Shown here one piece after another: positions 20,964 to 30,044 of a stretch of DNA of 64,000 nucleotides. The notes under the pieces are model-generated. The model did not search any database, was not told where the DNA came from, and worked only from the letters and a program-made list of their open reading frames with translations. Position 1 is the first letter of the stretch; the number at the start of each line of letters is the position of its first letter. The stretch comes from Microvirga mediterraneensis (GTDB lineage: Bacteria; Pseudomonadota; Alphaproteobacteria; Rhizobiales; Beijerinckiaceae), in NCBI RefSeq assembly GCF_013520865.1, contig NZ_JACDXJ010000001.1:2471001-2535000 (forward strand), written 5' to 3'. The translations under genes were made by a program, and so were the position numbers.

Positions 20964-21602
20964 TTAAGCCGCCGGTCCCCGGACCAGCGCCAGCACGCCG
21001 TCGATGATGAACTGCACCGCAAGGCCCGCCAGGATGACGCCGAGCAGGCGGGTCAGCACCACGTTGCCCGTCACGCCGAGCCAGCGGGAGACCCGGTCGG
21101 CGGCGGAGAACACCACCAGACAGCTCAGGATGCCGAGCGCGATCAGGATCAGCAGGGCGGTGAGATAGGCGATGTTGCCGTCCGCCCGTCCCGCAAGCAG
21201 GATCACGGCCGTGATGGCGCCGGGGCCCGCCATCAGCGGAATGGCGAGCGGGAAGGCCGCGACGTTGCGGATGTGGTCCTCGGTGATGGCGATGTCGGCC
21301 GTATGCTGCTTGCGCTCGTTGCGGCGCTCGAACACCATCTCGAAGGCGATCCAGAACAGCAGCAGGCCGCCGGAGATGCGGAAGGCCGGAATGCCGACCC
21401 CGAGAAGCCGCAGCAGCACCTCGCCCCCCAGGCCGAAGAAGGCCAGGATACCGAACGCGATCATGCAGGCCCGCATGGAGACCCTGCGGCGCTCTTGTGC
21501 GTTCATACCCCGGGTCAGCGATACGAAGATCGGCGCCAGAGCCACCGGGTCGAGGGTGACGAGCAGGGTCACGAGAGCGGCGGATATGTAGTCGAGGAGC
21601 AT
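20964..21602 (-). CDS. MarC family integral membrane protein
   Basis: A 212-residue protein with six hydrophobic segments and the MarC features TLDPVALAPIFVSLTRG near residues 16-33, AFRISGGLLLFWIAFEM, and FPLAIPLMAGPGAI in the fourth. Despite the name, the family has no proven role in antibiotic resistance. Ends only four bases from the convergent M20 gene, without an obvious terminator. Confidence 0.92.
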   Translation of the reverse strand: MLLDYISAALVTLLVTLDPVALAPIFVSLTRGMNAQERRRVSMRACMIAFGILAFFGLGGEVLLRLLGVGIPAFRISGGLLLFWIAFEMVFERRNERKQHTADIAITEDHIRNVAAFPLAIPLMAGPGAITAVILLAGRADGNIAYLTALLILIALGILSCLVVFSAADRVSRWLGVTGNVVLTRLLGVILAGLAVQFIIDGVLALVRGPAA

Positions 21603-21671
21603 CGGCTGGACCTTCCCTTAAGCTTTGCTTTATGGGGTCATCGGGCGGATTTGACGAGGGGCGATGCGACA

Positions 21672-22526
21672 ATGTTCACTGTTTTGGAACGGATCAGCTG
21701 GCCTGGGCATCCGGAAAAGCCCAACGAGGACATCTGTGGCGTCTCGGGCGACTGGGCCTGGGTGATCGATACCTCGATCTTTCCCGGGACCAAACCCGTC
21801 ATGGATGAAAAGAGCGATGCCGCCTGGCTCGCCCGGTTCGCGGACGAGCGGCTCTCCAATCTCGCGTCCCAGGCCGAGGACGGCGTCGCCCTCCTGCGGC
21901 ACGTCATGGAGGAGGCCCGCACCGCTTACCGCGCCGTCGCGCCCATGGAGAGGCACGAGGATTTCGTCACGTGGCCCCTCGGAGCCATGACGCTGGTGCA
22001 CCGCAAGGGCAAGGTTCTCGACGCCTGGACCTTCGGCGACACCACGGCCTATGTCCGGCAGCCGGACGGCTCGGTTCAGGTCCTAGGCGACGCTCCCGGT
22101 CTGCGCGAGGCCGAGGCCGCGAAGGCGGCCGAATTGATGCGGCAGGCGGGCTCCCGGCCGACGGCCATTCTCGATGAACCGGTGTTTCTCGCGTGGCTCG
22201 GCGAGCGTCGGGAGCGCCAGCGGAAGAGCGGCGTCCCGGCGGCGCTTCTGAGCCTCAACCCGGATGCGGCCGGCCGCCTGCGGCACGAGACGGCATCCTG
22301 TGAAGAGGGAACGGTCATCCTCCTCGCCTCGGACGGCTTTTCGGCACTCGTCGACCTCTATCGGGCGATGGACGCCAGGGCCCTGGTGGAAGCCGCCCAG
22401 GCCGACGGCCTCGAAAAGCTGGCGAAGCTGGCACGGGAGATCGAGGCCGAGCGCGATCCGGACGGCAGGCTCTTCCCGCGTTTCAAGGCCAGCGACGATA
22501 CGACGGCGCTGCTGCTGAGGGCTTAG
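21672..22526 (+). CDS. PP2C-like serine/threonine phosphatase
   Basis: A 284-residue protein. NEDICGVSGDWAWVIDTS near residue 18 replaces the usual NEDxxxxxxxxxxVxDG of PP2C enzymes, and LLASDGFSALVDLY plus the final SDDTTALLL correspond to the later metal-binding motifs (DG and DD). So the phosphatase fold and most metal ligands are present, with a variant first DG (DTS). Signalling role unknown. ATG at 21672 opens the conserved part; the frame upstream overlaps marC antisense. Confidence 0.78.
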   Translation: MFTVLERISWPGHPEKPNEDICGVSGDWAWVIDTSIFPGTKPVMDEKSDAAWLARFADERLSNLASQAEDGVALLRHVMEEARTAYRAVAPMERHEDFVTWPLGAMTLVHRKGKVLDAWTFGDTTAYVRQPDGSVQVLGDAPGLREAEAAKAAELMRQAGSRPTAILDEPVFLAWLGERRERQRKSGVPAALLSLNPDAAGRLRHETASCEEGTVILLASDGFSALVDLYRAMDARALVEAAQADGLEKLAKLAREIEAERDPDGRLFPRFKASDDTTALLLRA

Positions 22527-22634
22527 CCGGAGGAGGGGCGCCCCAAGGCCTCTCTTCTCCCGGCCGAGCGGGACGAGAGCAAAACCGAACCATCATTTGA
22601 CAAACGCGGCGAGGTGTAGGAGCCTCGGTTCATC

Positions 22635-22700
22635 ATGTTGAGCTTCTTACGATACCGTCGCGGCCTGCACCGCGCAGGCAACCTCATCGCGGGCAAGTAG
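22635..22700 (+). CDS. Possible 21-residue leader peptide
   Basis: An ATG with TAGGAG about 12 bases upstream opens a 21-codon frame rich in Arg/Leu (starts MLSFLRYRRG, ends LIAGK) that stops right at the first arm of a strong inverted repeat. The frame itself contains a GCCTGC-ACCGC-GCAGGC hairpin. Layout of short basic peptide, hairpin, then terminator-like hairpin recalls attenuators, but no residue run names a regulated pathway. Could equally be a chance frame in a small RNA. Confidence 0.3.
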   Translation: MLSFLRYRRGLHRAGNLIAGK

Positions 22701-22746
22701 CCCCGAGCTCAACGCGCGTCCGCGCCCCCGAGCTCGGGGCGCTTTC
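22700..22746 (+). terminator. Alternative-fold hairpin (terminator or attenuator)
   Basis: GCCCCGAGCTC (22700-22710) pairs perfectly with GAGCTCGGGGC (22730-22740); the second arm can instead fold on itself as CCCCG-AGCT-CGGGG. The two pairings exclude each other. A short TTT follows. Lies between the phosphatase and the rnk-like gene, 280 bases before the latter's start. Confidence 0.5.
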
Positions 22747-23027
22747 CCATTGATCTGAAACGCGGGACGTCCGGCGAGGCCGAGCGTTCTCTTCCGACTT
22801 AGCGCCTAGGGCTGCTTCAGGCTTGTGCCTCGACTCGTCGAGAGACCTGCGGCCCCGCGCCAGATCACCAGGGTTCTTCGCCTTCGCGCGCCGTCGCCGG
22901 CGAAGTCACCAGCAACCTCGATGCGCAAGCGCATCGATTTTCACCCAAACGACCGGAATCCGAAGACGATTCCGGCCTCTCTTGCAGCGTCTTGAGCTGC
23001 GGCGCCTTCATGAACAGGAGACCAGGA
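22747..23027. other. Long 5' region of the rnk-like gene
   Basis: No gene seen. Several short inverted repeats (for example GATGCGCAAGCGCATC and GGAATC...GATTCC) suggest a structured untranslated region. ACAGGAGACCAGGA is the ribosome site of the next gene. Confidence 0.4.
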
Positions 23028-23456
23028 ATGTCCAGAAAAGCATCCGGCACAGCCAAACCACGGATCACGCTGACCGCGGCCGATTACGAAAAGCTTACAG
23101 CCCTTACCGAGGCGGCCATGCACACGATGCCGGACGTGGCGCAGGAACTCTCCGGGGAGCTCGACCGGGCCCATGTTCTGGCCGGCGGGAAACAGCGCGC
23201 CGACGCCGTCCATATGGGCTGCGAGGTCGATTTCCGGGACGACACCACGGGACGGGTGCAAACGGTGACCCTGGTCTATCCGCACGAGGCCGACATCTCG
23301 AAGGGAAGAATCTCGGTGCTGACGCCGATCGGAACTGCTCTCATCGGCCTCCCGCTCGGTCAATCGATCGACTGGACCACGCGCACCGGAGAGACGAGGC
23401 GATTGACGGTACTGCAGGTCAGAAGCCCTGCCACGACGGAGCGCGAGCCCGTCTGA
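23028..23456 (+). CDS. Rnk-type nucleoside diphosphate kinase regulator (GreA/GreB C-terminal domain)
   Basis: A 142-residue protein: short helical N-terminus (LTAADYEKLTALTEAAM) and a GreA/GreB-type FKBP-like C-terminal domain (MGCEVDFRDDTTGRVQTVTLVYPHEAD in pieces, VLTPIGTALIGLPLGQSIDW). It lacks the long coiled coil of GreA, so it is of the Rnk kind that binds RNA polymerase near the secondary channel. ATG at 23028 has AGGAGACCAGGA upstream. Regulates transcription or NDK; exact target unknown. Confidence 0.85.
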   Translation: MSRKASGTAKPRITLTAADYEKLTALTEAAMHTMPDVAQELSGELDRAHVLAGGKQRADAVHMGCEVDFRDDTTGRVQTVTLVYPHEADISKGRISVLTPIGTALIGLPLGQSIDWTTRTGETRRLTVLQVRSPATTEREPV

Positions 23457-23805
23457 GCAGGACGGGCCGGGAACGATGCCAGGAATACCCGGTATCACTC
23501 CCGGTCTGAGGCGTCGAAGCCCTCGGAGGGGAAGAGAAACCGACGCTCCGCGCATGGATCTCTTCCTGCACTGCGTGCGCCAGGACCGATCCCCCACGTC
23601 ATGGCCGCACATGCTGCGGCCATCCCCGTCCTTCCGTGCCAACACCCTCCGGCCTCATCCTGAGGGCCGCCAAAGGCGGCGTCTCGAAGGATCGTTCAGA
23701 GGGCAAGGCGCCCGCGTGCCCGGACACGGTCCAGGACCTCGAGACGCTTCGCTCCTCAGGATGAGGGCGCAGGGTGAAGCTGAACGTTATGTTCTCATTT
23801 TGTTC

Positions 23806-23834
23806 TTGACAGGGCGAATAACCTTGGCTATATC
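23806..23834 (+). promoter_or_regulatory. Consensus sigma-70 promoter in repeat copy A
   Basis: TTGACA (23806-23811), exactly 17 bases, TATATC (23829-23834). Conserved base for base in copy B apart from the spacer (GAATAACC against GGATAACC). Confidence 0.7.
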
Positions 23835-24087
23835 GTTGCCTAGATCTGCTCTGACGAGGGGCGCGCTCGCGAGGCGTCGCAAGAGTGAGAGCAGGCACGG
23901 TCCCGCCGCAGGCCTCGCAATCCTGTGGTCGCGGGAGGTCGACCTTGGGGGCTCCCCAGCTGGTCCACCTGAAAAGAACCGTGCGTGACGAGCAGTTCGG
24001 CTCTCACACACGAGCGAGCCGGGCTGCCCGACGCGCCACCCTCGAACCCGAAAGGCTCGCAGCGCAAGCTGCGGGCCCCAAGGGGCT

Positions 24088-24099
24088 GGCTCTTTGACA
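24088..24099 (+). promoter_or_regulatory. boxA-like antitermination motif in copy A
   Basis: GGCTCTTTGACA, one or two changes from the bacterial rrn boxA TGCTCTTTAACA, about 255 bases after the promoter and on the same strand. Confidence 0.5.
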
Positions 24100-24740
24100 A
24101 GCACCACCACACCCGCCGCGTCATGTCCGGCCTCGTACCGGTCACCCACGCCTTCGGAGCTGCACTGCTGCCAAGGCGCGGATGGCCGCATCAAGTGCGG
24201 CCATGACGGAGAGCTTCCCCCGGCTGTCATCCCGGCCGCGCAGCGAAACCCGGGATCCCGATCCGCTGACGGTGCCGAAGGAGATGCGATGCGGCTCGCC
24301 CCTTGCGCCTCCATAGGCGGATCCGGATCCCCGCTTGCATGAGCAAGGACAACGTCGCGGTTCCGGCGATGCATCCTGCAGCCGTCCCGGATCCCCCGCA
24401 GCGGCAAAGGTCGTAAAATCTGATAAAAAACAATCGTGACAATGGTTTAGAACCGGCACGTGACCCGATTTATCATCTCCCGATCCTGCCTGTGAAAGTG
24501 CCGCGGCCGCGGGCCGGTCGGCCGCTGTGCCCGACCTGAGAATAAGTTGCTGAAACGTAAATGGATTTTGGCCTCGCGCTTGCCTCTGGAAAACCCGTCA
24601 AAAAGCTTGAAAATTGCGCCGTTCTCGCCCATCTAAGAGACTGATTTCAATTGGATTCGCGGGCCTGCCAGACGGCTTGACGAAGCGGCATCGAAAGTCG
24701 CCTCTCGCGAAAGGGCAGCCCGTTTTAAGAAAGACCAACC

Positions 24741-27518
24741 TTGACCGATCCGAACGATAACCGCCCTGGCGGTCCCGGTGGGGACCAGCCGGCGAGCGAC
24801 ATCAAGCTGATTTCCATCGTCGATGAGATGAAGCGCTCCTATCTCGATTACGCCATGAGCGTGATCGTGAGCCGCGCTCTGCCCGACGCGCGCGACGGCC
24901 TCAAGCCCGTGCACCGGCGCATCCTCTATTCGATGCACGAGAACGGCTACACGCCGGACAAGAAATACGTGAAGTCCGCCCGCATCGTCGGCGACGTGAT
25001 GGGTCAATACCATCCCCACGGCGACAGTGCGATCTACGACGCCTTGGTGCGCATGGCGCAGGACTTCTCGCTGCGCCTCATGCTCGTGGACGGTCAGGGC
25101 AATTTCGGCTCCGTGGACGGCGATCCGCCGGCGGCCATGCGCTACACCGAGTCCCGCCTCGCCAAGGCGGCCATGCCGCTGCTCGACGATATCGACAAGG
25201 ACACGGTCGATTTCACGCCCAACTACGACGAGTCGAAGGACGAGCCGTCGGTTCTGCCCGCGCGCTTTCCGAACCTGCTCGTCAACGGCGCCGGCGGCAT
25301 CGCGGTCGGCATGGCGACCAACATGCCGCCCCATAACCTGGGCGAGGTCATCAACGGCTGCCTGGCCTTCATCGACAACGACGGAATCTCGACCGAGGAG
25401 CTGATCGAGATCATCCCCGGCCCGGACTTTCCGACCGGCGCGCTGATCCTCGGACGTGCGGGCGTCAAGTCCGCCTACACCACGGGCCGCGGCTCCATCG
25501 TCATGCGGGCGAAGTCCGAGGTCGAGGAGGTCCGCAAGGACCGCGAGGCGCTGATCTTCACCGAGATCCCGTATCAGGTGAACAAGGCCTCGCTGATCGA
25601 GAAGATCGCCGAGCTCGTGCGCGAGAAGAAGATCGAGGGCATCGCGGATCTGCGCGACGAATCGGACCGCGACGGCATGCGCATCGTGGTCGAGATCAAG
25701 CGCGACGCCATGGCCGACGTGGTGCTCAACCAGCTCTATCGCTACACGCCGCTGCAGACGAGCTTCGGCGCCAACATGGTGGCGCTCAACGGCGGCCGCC
25801 CCGAGCTGATGAACCTGAAGGACCTGATCAAGGCCTTCGTGGATTTCCGCGAGGAGGTCGTCTCCCGCCGCACCAAGTTCCTGCTGAACAAGGCGCGCGA
25901 GCGCGCCCACGTGTTGTGCGGCCTCGCCATCGCGGTGGCGAACATCGACGAGGTCATCCGCCTCATCCGCACCTCGCCCGATCCGAACACGGCCCGCGAG
26001 GCGCTCATGGGCCGCGATTGGCCGGCGCACGACATCGCGCCGCTGATCGCGCTCGTGGACGACCCGCGCCACAAGATCAACGATGACGGCACCTATCGTC
26101 TTTCCGAGACGCAGGCTCGGGCGATCCTCGACCTCCGCCTCCAGCGCCTGACGGCGCTCGGCCGTGACGAGATCGGCGACGAACTCGCCAAGCTCGCGGC
26201 GGAAATCTCGAACTATCTCGATATTCTGCGGTCCCGCGCCCGCATCATGGGCATCATCAAGGACGAGCTGATCGAGGTCCGCGATGGGTTCGCGACCCCG
26301 CGCCGGACCCAGATCGTCGATTGGGATTCCGATGTCGACGACGAGGACCTGATCGCCCGCGAGGACATGGTCGTCACCGTGTCCCATGCCGGCTACATCA
26401 AGCGCGTGCCGCTTTCGACCTATCGGGCGCAGCGCCGCGGCGGCAAGGGCCGTTCCGCCATGACGACGAGGGACGAGGATTTCGTCACGCGTCTCTTCGT
26501 GGCGAACACCCACACGCCCGTGATCTTCTTCTCGTCCGAAGGCCAGGCTTACAAGGAGAAGGTGTGGCGTCTGCCGCTGGCCGCTCCCAACGCCAAGGGC
26601 AAGGCCCTGGTGAACATGCTGCCGATCAAGCAGGGCGAGCGCATCACCACCATCATGCCGCTGCCCGAGGACGAGGCGTCCTGGGACAAGCTGGACGTGA
26701 TGTTCGCGACGTCTCGCGGCACGGTTCGCCGCAACAAGCTGTCGGACTTCGTCCAGGTCAATCGCGGCGGCAAGATCGCCATGAAGCTCGATGAGGGCGA
26801 TCACATCGTCGACGTGCAGATCTGCTCGGAGCACGACGACGTGCTGCTCACCACGGCCAAGGGCCAGTGCATCCGCTTCCCGGTCACGGACGTGCGCGTG
26901 TTCAAGGGCCGCGATTCCATGGGCGTGCGCGGCATCAACCTGGCCGAGGGAGACGACATCATCTCCATGGCCATCCTTCGCCACGTGGAAGCCACGGGCG
27001 AGGAGCGGGCGGCCTATCTGAAGATGCGCCGCGCGGTCACCGGCGAGCAGATGGGCGCCGATGCCGATGCGTCGGAGGATGCGGAGGAGACAGAGGGCGC
27101 CAACTTCTCGCTCTCGCAGGAGCGCTATGCGGAGATGAGCGCGCAGGAGCAGTGCATCCTGACGATCTCCGAGAAGGGCTACGGCAAGCGCACCGTGTCC
27201 TACGAGTACCGCATCACGGGACGCGGCGGCAAAGGCATCACGGCCATGGCGGTCAACAGCCGCAACGGCAAGCTCGTGGCGTCCTTCCCGGTCGACAATG
27301 CCGACCAGATCATGCTCGTCACCGACGGCGGCCAGCTGATCCGCGTGCCGGTGGAAGGCATCCGCGTCGTCGGCCGCAACTCGCAAGGCGTCACCATCTT
27401 CTCCACCCGCGACAAGGAGAAGGTGGTCTCGGTGGAGCACATCGAGGGCGAGGACGAGGATAACGGCGAAGGCGTCGAGGACACCGCGTCCGAGGGCGGC
27501 GAGGCGACGGAAGAGTAA
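24741..27518 (+). CDS. gyrA: DNA gyrase subunit A
   Basis: A 925-residue type II topoisomerase subunit that breaks and rejoins DNA; with GyrB it introduces negative supercoils. Catalytic Tyr135 in [10 protein letters not shown]; quinolone pocket [10 protein letters not shown] with Ser96 and Asp100, the susceptible-type residues; GyrA box QRRGGKG opens the C-terminal beta-pinwheel, which separates it from ParC. An acidic insert ([14 protein letters not shown]) interrupts the pinwheel near residue 775, and the tail is acidic. Start is TTG at 24741; no better ATG precedes the conserved [10 protein letters not shown]. Followed by a strong terminator. Confidence 0.97.
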   Translation: MTDPNDNRPGGPGGDQPASDIKLISIVDEMKRSYLDYAMSVIVSRALPDARDGLKPVHRRILYSMHENGYTPDKKYVKSARIVGDVMGQYHPHGDSAIYDALVRMAQDFSLRLMLVDGQGNFGSVDGDPPAAMRYTESRLAKAAMPLLDDIDKDTVDFTPNYDESKDEPSVLPARFPNLLVNGAGGIAVGMATNMPPHNLGEVINGCLAFIDNDGISTEELIEIIPGPDFPTGALILGRAGVKSAYTTGRGSIVMRAKSEVEEVRKDREALIFTEIPYQVNKASLIEKIAELVREKKIEGIADLRDESDRDGMRIVVEIKRDAMADVVLNQLYRYTPLQTSFGANMVALNGGRPELMNLKDLIKAFVDFREEVVSRRTKFLLNKARERAHVLCGLAIAVANIDEVIRLIRTSPDPNTAREALMGRDWPAHDIAPLIALVDDPRHKINDDGTYRLSETQARAILDLRLQRLTALGRDEIGDELAKLAAEISNYLDILRSRARIMGIIKDELIEVRDGFATPRRTQIVDWDSDVDDEDLIAREDMVVTVSHAGYIKRVPLSTYRAQRRGGKGRSAMTTRDEDFVTRLFVANTHTPVIFFSSEGQAYKEKVWRLPLAAPNAKGKALVNMLPIKQGERITTIMPLPEDEASWDKLDVMFATSRGTVRRNKLSDFVQVNRGGKIAMKLDEGDHIVDVQICSEHDDVLLTTAKGQCIRFPVTDVRVFKGRDSMGVRGINLAEGDDIISMAILRHVEATGEERAAYLKMRRAVTGEQMGADADASEDAEETEGANFSLSQERYAEMSAQEQCILTISEKGYGKRTVSYEYRITGRGGKGITAMAVNSRNGKLVASFPVDNADQIMLVTDGGQLIRVPVEGIRVVGRNSQGVTIFSTRDKEKVVSVEHIEGEDEDNGEGVEDTASEGGEATEE

Positions 27519-27545
27519 GAGCTTCCGGTTTTTCGCGAACAATAG

Positions 27546-27575
27546 AACCCGCCGATTCAGGTCGGCGGGTTTTCT
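27546..27575 (+). terminator. Intrinsic terminator of gyrA
   Basis: Stem AACCCGCCGA / TCGGCGGGTT with 6-nt loop and T run, 28 bases after the gyrA stop. Confidence 0.9.
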
Positions 27576-27879
27576 ACATCCTGTTCAGTGCTGCCTCGTC
27601 ATCACCGGTCCTGTGCAGTGATCCCGATCGGAAAGTGCGGCGCTTCAGGCAATCGGGATGGCCGGCCCATGGCTGGCCAAGACGTGGAGCGTGTCATCCC
27701 AAGCTCGCCAGCGCGGCCGGGCTCAGGACGGCGATGGCCGTGATGGCGACGATGAAAAGGCGGAGGATCATGGCGCTCTCCTGACTTAAGGTTAGCCATA
27801 TCTCTCATGCTTGCGCCCCGGTTGCCGTGTGCCAGCGCACCGCTTGCCCGATGGCGCTAATCCGGCTACGCCTTGGGCC
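27576..27879. other. Region between gyrA and coaD
   Basis: Apart from the 25-codon minus-strand frame at 27694-27771 I see no gene. The last 60 bases must hold the coaD ribosome site, which is not a strong match. Confidence 0.4.
27694..27771 (-). CDS. Possible 25-residue hydrophobic micropeptide
   Basis: ATG preceded at good spacing by CAGGAG; the peptide begins MILRLFIVAITAIAVLSPAA and then has only five more residues: a basic N-terminus and one hydrophobic helix. It could be a small membrane peptide or an orphan signal peptide. Too short for codon statistics; the ribosome site is the main support. Confidence 0.45.
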   Translation of the reverse strand: MILRLFIVAITAIAVLSPAALASLG

Positions 27880-28380
27880 ATGACCCGCACCGCGCTCTAT
27901 ACCGGCAGCTTCGATCCCGTCACCAACGGACACCTGGACGTTCTGCGCCAGGCCTGCAGCGTGGCGGACAGGATCGTGGTCGCAATCGGGGTCCATTCCT
28001 CGAAGGCGCCGATCTTTCCCGCCGAGGAGCGGGCCGAGATGCTGCGCGAGGTCTGCGGGCCGATCCTGCAGGAGAGAGGCGTGACGCTGGAGGTGGTCAC
28101 CTTCAACGATCTCGCCGTCGAGGCGGCCCGCCGTCATGGGGCGAGCCTCATCGTGCGCGGCCTCAGGGACGGGACGGATTTCGACTACGAAATCCAGATG
28201 GCGTCCATGAACGCCGCCATGGCGCCGGATGTCCAGACCCTGTTCTTCGCGGCTTCGCCTCCGGTTCGCCCCATCACGGCCACGCTTGTGCGTCAGATCG
28301 CCGGAATGGGCGGTGAGGTCTCGGCTTTCGTGCCGGGTCTTGTCGCCGAGCGTCTGAAGGCCAAATTCAAGCGGCCATAA
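27880..28380 (+). CDS. coaD: Phosphopantetheine adenylyltransferase
   Basis: A 166-residue enzyme joining 4'-phosphopantetheine and ATP to dephospho-CoA, the penultimate step of CoA synthesis; cytoplasmic hexamer. Nucleotidyltransferase motif [10 protein letters not shown] at residues 9-18, [12 protein letters not shown] in the middle and [14 protein letters not shown] near the end (SSTxVR-type loop). ATG at 27880 starts directly before the first strand; the longer frame is not conserved. First of a run with two cyclophilin genes. Confidence 0.96.
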   Translation: MTRTALYTGSFDPVTNGHLDVLRQACSVADRIVVAIGVHSSKAPIFPAEERAEMLREVCGPILQERGVTLEVVTFNDLAVEAARRHGASLIVRGLRDGTDFDYEIQMASMNAAMAPDVQTLFFAASPPVRPITATLVRQIAGMGGEVSAFVPGLVAERLKAKFKRP

Positions 28381-28412
28381 AGTTTCATCATCCTCGAAGG
28401 AGATATCGACCC

Positions 28413-28961
28413 ATGAAGCGTCTGCTCATTGCCGGAGCGCTCGTGCTCGCAGGCCTCGCTCCCGCCGCCGCCCAGCAGGCCAACGACCCGCAGAACACGG
28501 TCTTCCTCGACACCAAGGACGGCCGCATTACCATCCGCCTGCGGCCGGATCTGGCGCCCAAGCACGTGGAGCAGATCAAGACCCTCACAAAGCAGGGCTT
28601 TTATAACGGCGTCGTCTTCCACCGGGTGATCGACGGCTTCATGGCCCAGACGGGTGATCCCACCGGCACCGGCACGGGCAAGTCCAACCTGCCCAACGTT
28701 CCGGCCGAGTTCACCAAGACCCAGTACAAGCGCGGCTCCGTCGGCATGGCCCGCTCCCAGAGCCCGGATTCCGCCAACAGCCAGTTCTTCATCTGCTACG
28801 AGGGCTGCGGCCCGCTGACCGGCCAGTACACCCTCTTCGGTGAGGTCGTATCCGGCATGGACGTGGCCGACAAGATCAAGAAGGGCGATTCGGCAGCCAA
28901 CGGCATGGTCACGAATCCGGACAAGATCGTGAAGATGCAGCTCGCCGCCGACGCGAAATAA
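28413..28961 (+). CDS. Exported cyclophilin-type peptidylprolyl isomerase
   Basis: A 182-residue PpiA-like enzyme that isomerises X-Pro bonds of proteins in the periplasm. Signal peptide residues 1-20 (ending PAAA-QQ). Cyclophilin core: FYNGVVFHRVIDGFMAQTGD, GTGTGKSNLPNVPAEF, MARSQSPDSANSQFFI. GAAGGAG-like site before the ATG. Its stop overlaps the next ATG by one base, so the two are translationally coupled. Confidence 0.92.
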   Translation: MKRLLIAGALVLAGLAPAAAQQANDPQNTVFLDTKDGRITIRLRPDLAPKHVEQIKTLTKQGFYNGVVFHRVIDGFMAQTGDPTGTGTGKSNLPNVPAEFTKTQYKRGSVGMARSQSPDSANSQFFICYEGCGPLTGQYTLFGEVVSGMDVADKIKKGDSAANGMVTNPDKIVKMQLAADAK

Positions 28962-29470
28962 TGCGTTCGGGGCAATCATCCGGGGCGCGGCTGTTGATAG
29001 CCGCGTTCCTGCTTGAGGCCCTGACGAGCTCTCCGCTCGCCGCGCAGGTCCTTGCGCCATCCCCTGCGTTCGACGAGTGGTACTGGCCCTACGACACGTC
29101 GCCTCCGCTTCCGGAGGGCATCATGGGCACGGTCCGGCCGCGTCCCGACGCTCCGAGGATCGACCGGGTCGATCGGATCACCCAGGTGTTCCAGGCGCTC
29201 CAGTCCTGCTGGCGTCCGCCGGCCGGCAGCGGGTATTCCGGCCAGGAGATCACCCTGCGCCTGAGCTTCAAGCGTAACGGAGAAGTGCTGGGCCAGCCCC
29301 GCATCACCTATTACAAGGCCGGGACGCAGGCGGACCAGCGGGAGCCCTTTACCCGGGCGGTGCGCGAGGCGTTCGAGCGCTGCAGCCCGCTTCCCTTTAC
29401 GGAAAGCTTTGGGCGTGCCATTGCCGGACGCGTCTTCTCCTTCCGTTTCATCGATGCCCGGCCTATGTGA
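28961..29470 (+). CDS. Periplasmic TonB/TolA C-terminal-like protein
   Basis: A 169-residue protein with an N-terminal signal (residues 8-28, ...SPLAAQ). The domain from about residue 75 (VFQALQSCWRPPAGSG, ITLRLSFKRNGEVLGQPRIT, AFERCSPLPF) follows the TolA/TonB C-terminal pattern, with two cysteines. No transmembrane anchor beyond the signal. Sits between two cyclophilins and overlaps the first, hinting at a shared envelope role. No gene name can be given. Confidence 0.65.
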   Translation: MRSGQSSGARLLIAAFLLEALTSSPLAAQVLAPSPAFDEWYWPYDTSPPLPEGIMGTVRPRPDAPRIDRVDRITQVFQALQSCWRPPAGSGYSGQEITLRLSFKRNGEVLGQPRITYYKAGTQADQREPFTRAVREAFERCSPLPFTESFGRAIAGRVFSFRFIDARPM

Positions 29471-29521
29471 GCGGGCAGGCAATCCTATTTTCATCCGATC
29501 CAGCCAGAACAGGAGATCCCG

Positions 29522-29989
29522 ATGGCAGACCCCGAAAACACCATCATCATGGAAACCACCAAGGGCCGTGTGGTCATCGAGCTGCGTCCGGACCTCGCTC
29601 CCGGCCATGTCGAGCGCATCAAGACGCTGTCCCGCCAGGGCTTTTACGACAACGTGCCGTTCCACCGGGTGATCGAGGGCTTCATGGCCCAGACCGGCGA
29701 TCCGACCGGGACGGGCACCGGCGGTTCCGACCTGCCGGACCTGAAGGCCGAGTTCAACGCCGAGCCGCATGTGCGCGGCGTGTGCTCCATGGCCCGCACG
29801 AACCAGCCCCATTCCGCCAATTCGCAGTTCTTCATCGTCTTCGACGATGCCCGTTTCCTCGACAAGCAGTATACTGTCTGGGGCAAGGTGACCGAGGGCA
29901 TGGAGAACGTGGACAAGATCAAGCGCGGCGAGCCCGTCCGCGATCCCGATCGCATCGTGTCCATGAAGGTCGCTGCCGACGCAGCTTGA
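29522..29989 (+). CDS. Cytoplasmic cyclophilin-type peptidylprolyl isomerase
   Basis: A 155-residue PpiB-like enzyme without signal peptide. The core FYDNVPFHRVIEGFMAQTGD, then GTGTGGSDLPDLKAEF and the QFFIVFDDARFLD segment parallel the exported paralogue two genes upstream, showing a local duplication with change of compartment. AACAGGAGATCCCG precedes the ATG. Confidence 0.93.
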   Translation: MADPENTIIMETTKGRVVIELRPDLAPGHVERIKTLSRQGFYDNVPFHRVIEGFMAQTGDPTGTGTGGSDLPDLKAEFNAEPHVRGVCSMARTNQPHSANSQFFIVFDDARFLDKQYTVWGKVTEGMENVDKIKRGEPVRDPDRIVSMKVAADAA

Positions 29990-30012
29990 GGAAGACGGTT
30001 TCACCCTGGTAC

Positions 30013-30042
30013 GTGAACCTCCCACCCGGGTGGGAGGTTCAC
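30013..30042. terminator. Perfect 30-bp palindrome between convergent genes
   Basis: GTGAACCTCCCACCC and its exact complement GGGTGGGAGGTTCAC, without spacer, 23 bases after the second cyclophilin stop and directly at the end of the convergent membrane-protein gene. Best read as a bidirectional terminator; no T tract. Confidence 0.6.
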
Positions 30043-30044
30043 GG

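Larger units (their letters stand above)
23752..24179 (+). repeat. Copy A of a roughly 430-bp element with promoter and boxA-like end (rrn-leader-like)
   Basis: Nearly the same sequence occurs inverted at 50326-50764, from GCGCAGGGTGAAGCTGAACG through the promoter, about 250 bases of structured GC-rich DNA, a GGCTCTTTGACA motif, a short divergent stretch, and CGTACCGGTCACCCACGCCT. Promoter, spacing and boxA resemble the leader of an rRNA operon, but no 16S rRNA follows in either place. No ORF is likely; the frame across it is only the translated repeat. Confidence 0.75.
23457..24740. other. 1.28-kb non-coding region upstream of gyrA, mostly repeats
   Basis: No convincing gene on either strand; open frames here are GC-driven. 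Bases about 23650-23760 carry CTCATCCTGAGG / CCTCAGGATGAG palindromic repeats of the kind common in Rhizobiales; 23752-24179 is repeat copy A (own entry); 24225-24395 has GGATCC-rich palindromes. Bases 24400-24740 form the AT-richer gyrA upstream region. Confidence 0.7.

Noticed and set aside
23985..24206. Open frame across repeat copy A whose translation recurs in copy B (QRKLRAPRGWLFD word)
   Set aside because: The similarity comes from the repeated DNA; promoter and boxA-like motifs and the lack of ribosome sites fit a non-coding element better.
24633..27542. 969-codon minus-strand frame opposite gyrA
   Set aside because: Antisense shadow of a high-GC gene; gyrA is unmistakable and the minus protein has His/Asp/Val-rich composition without motifs.
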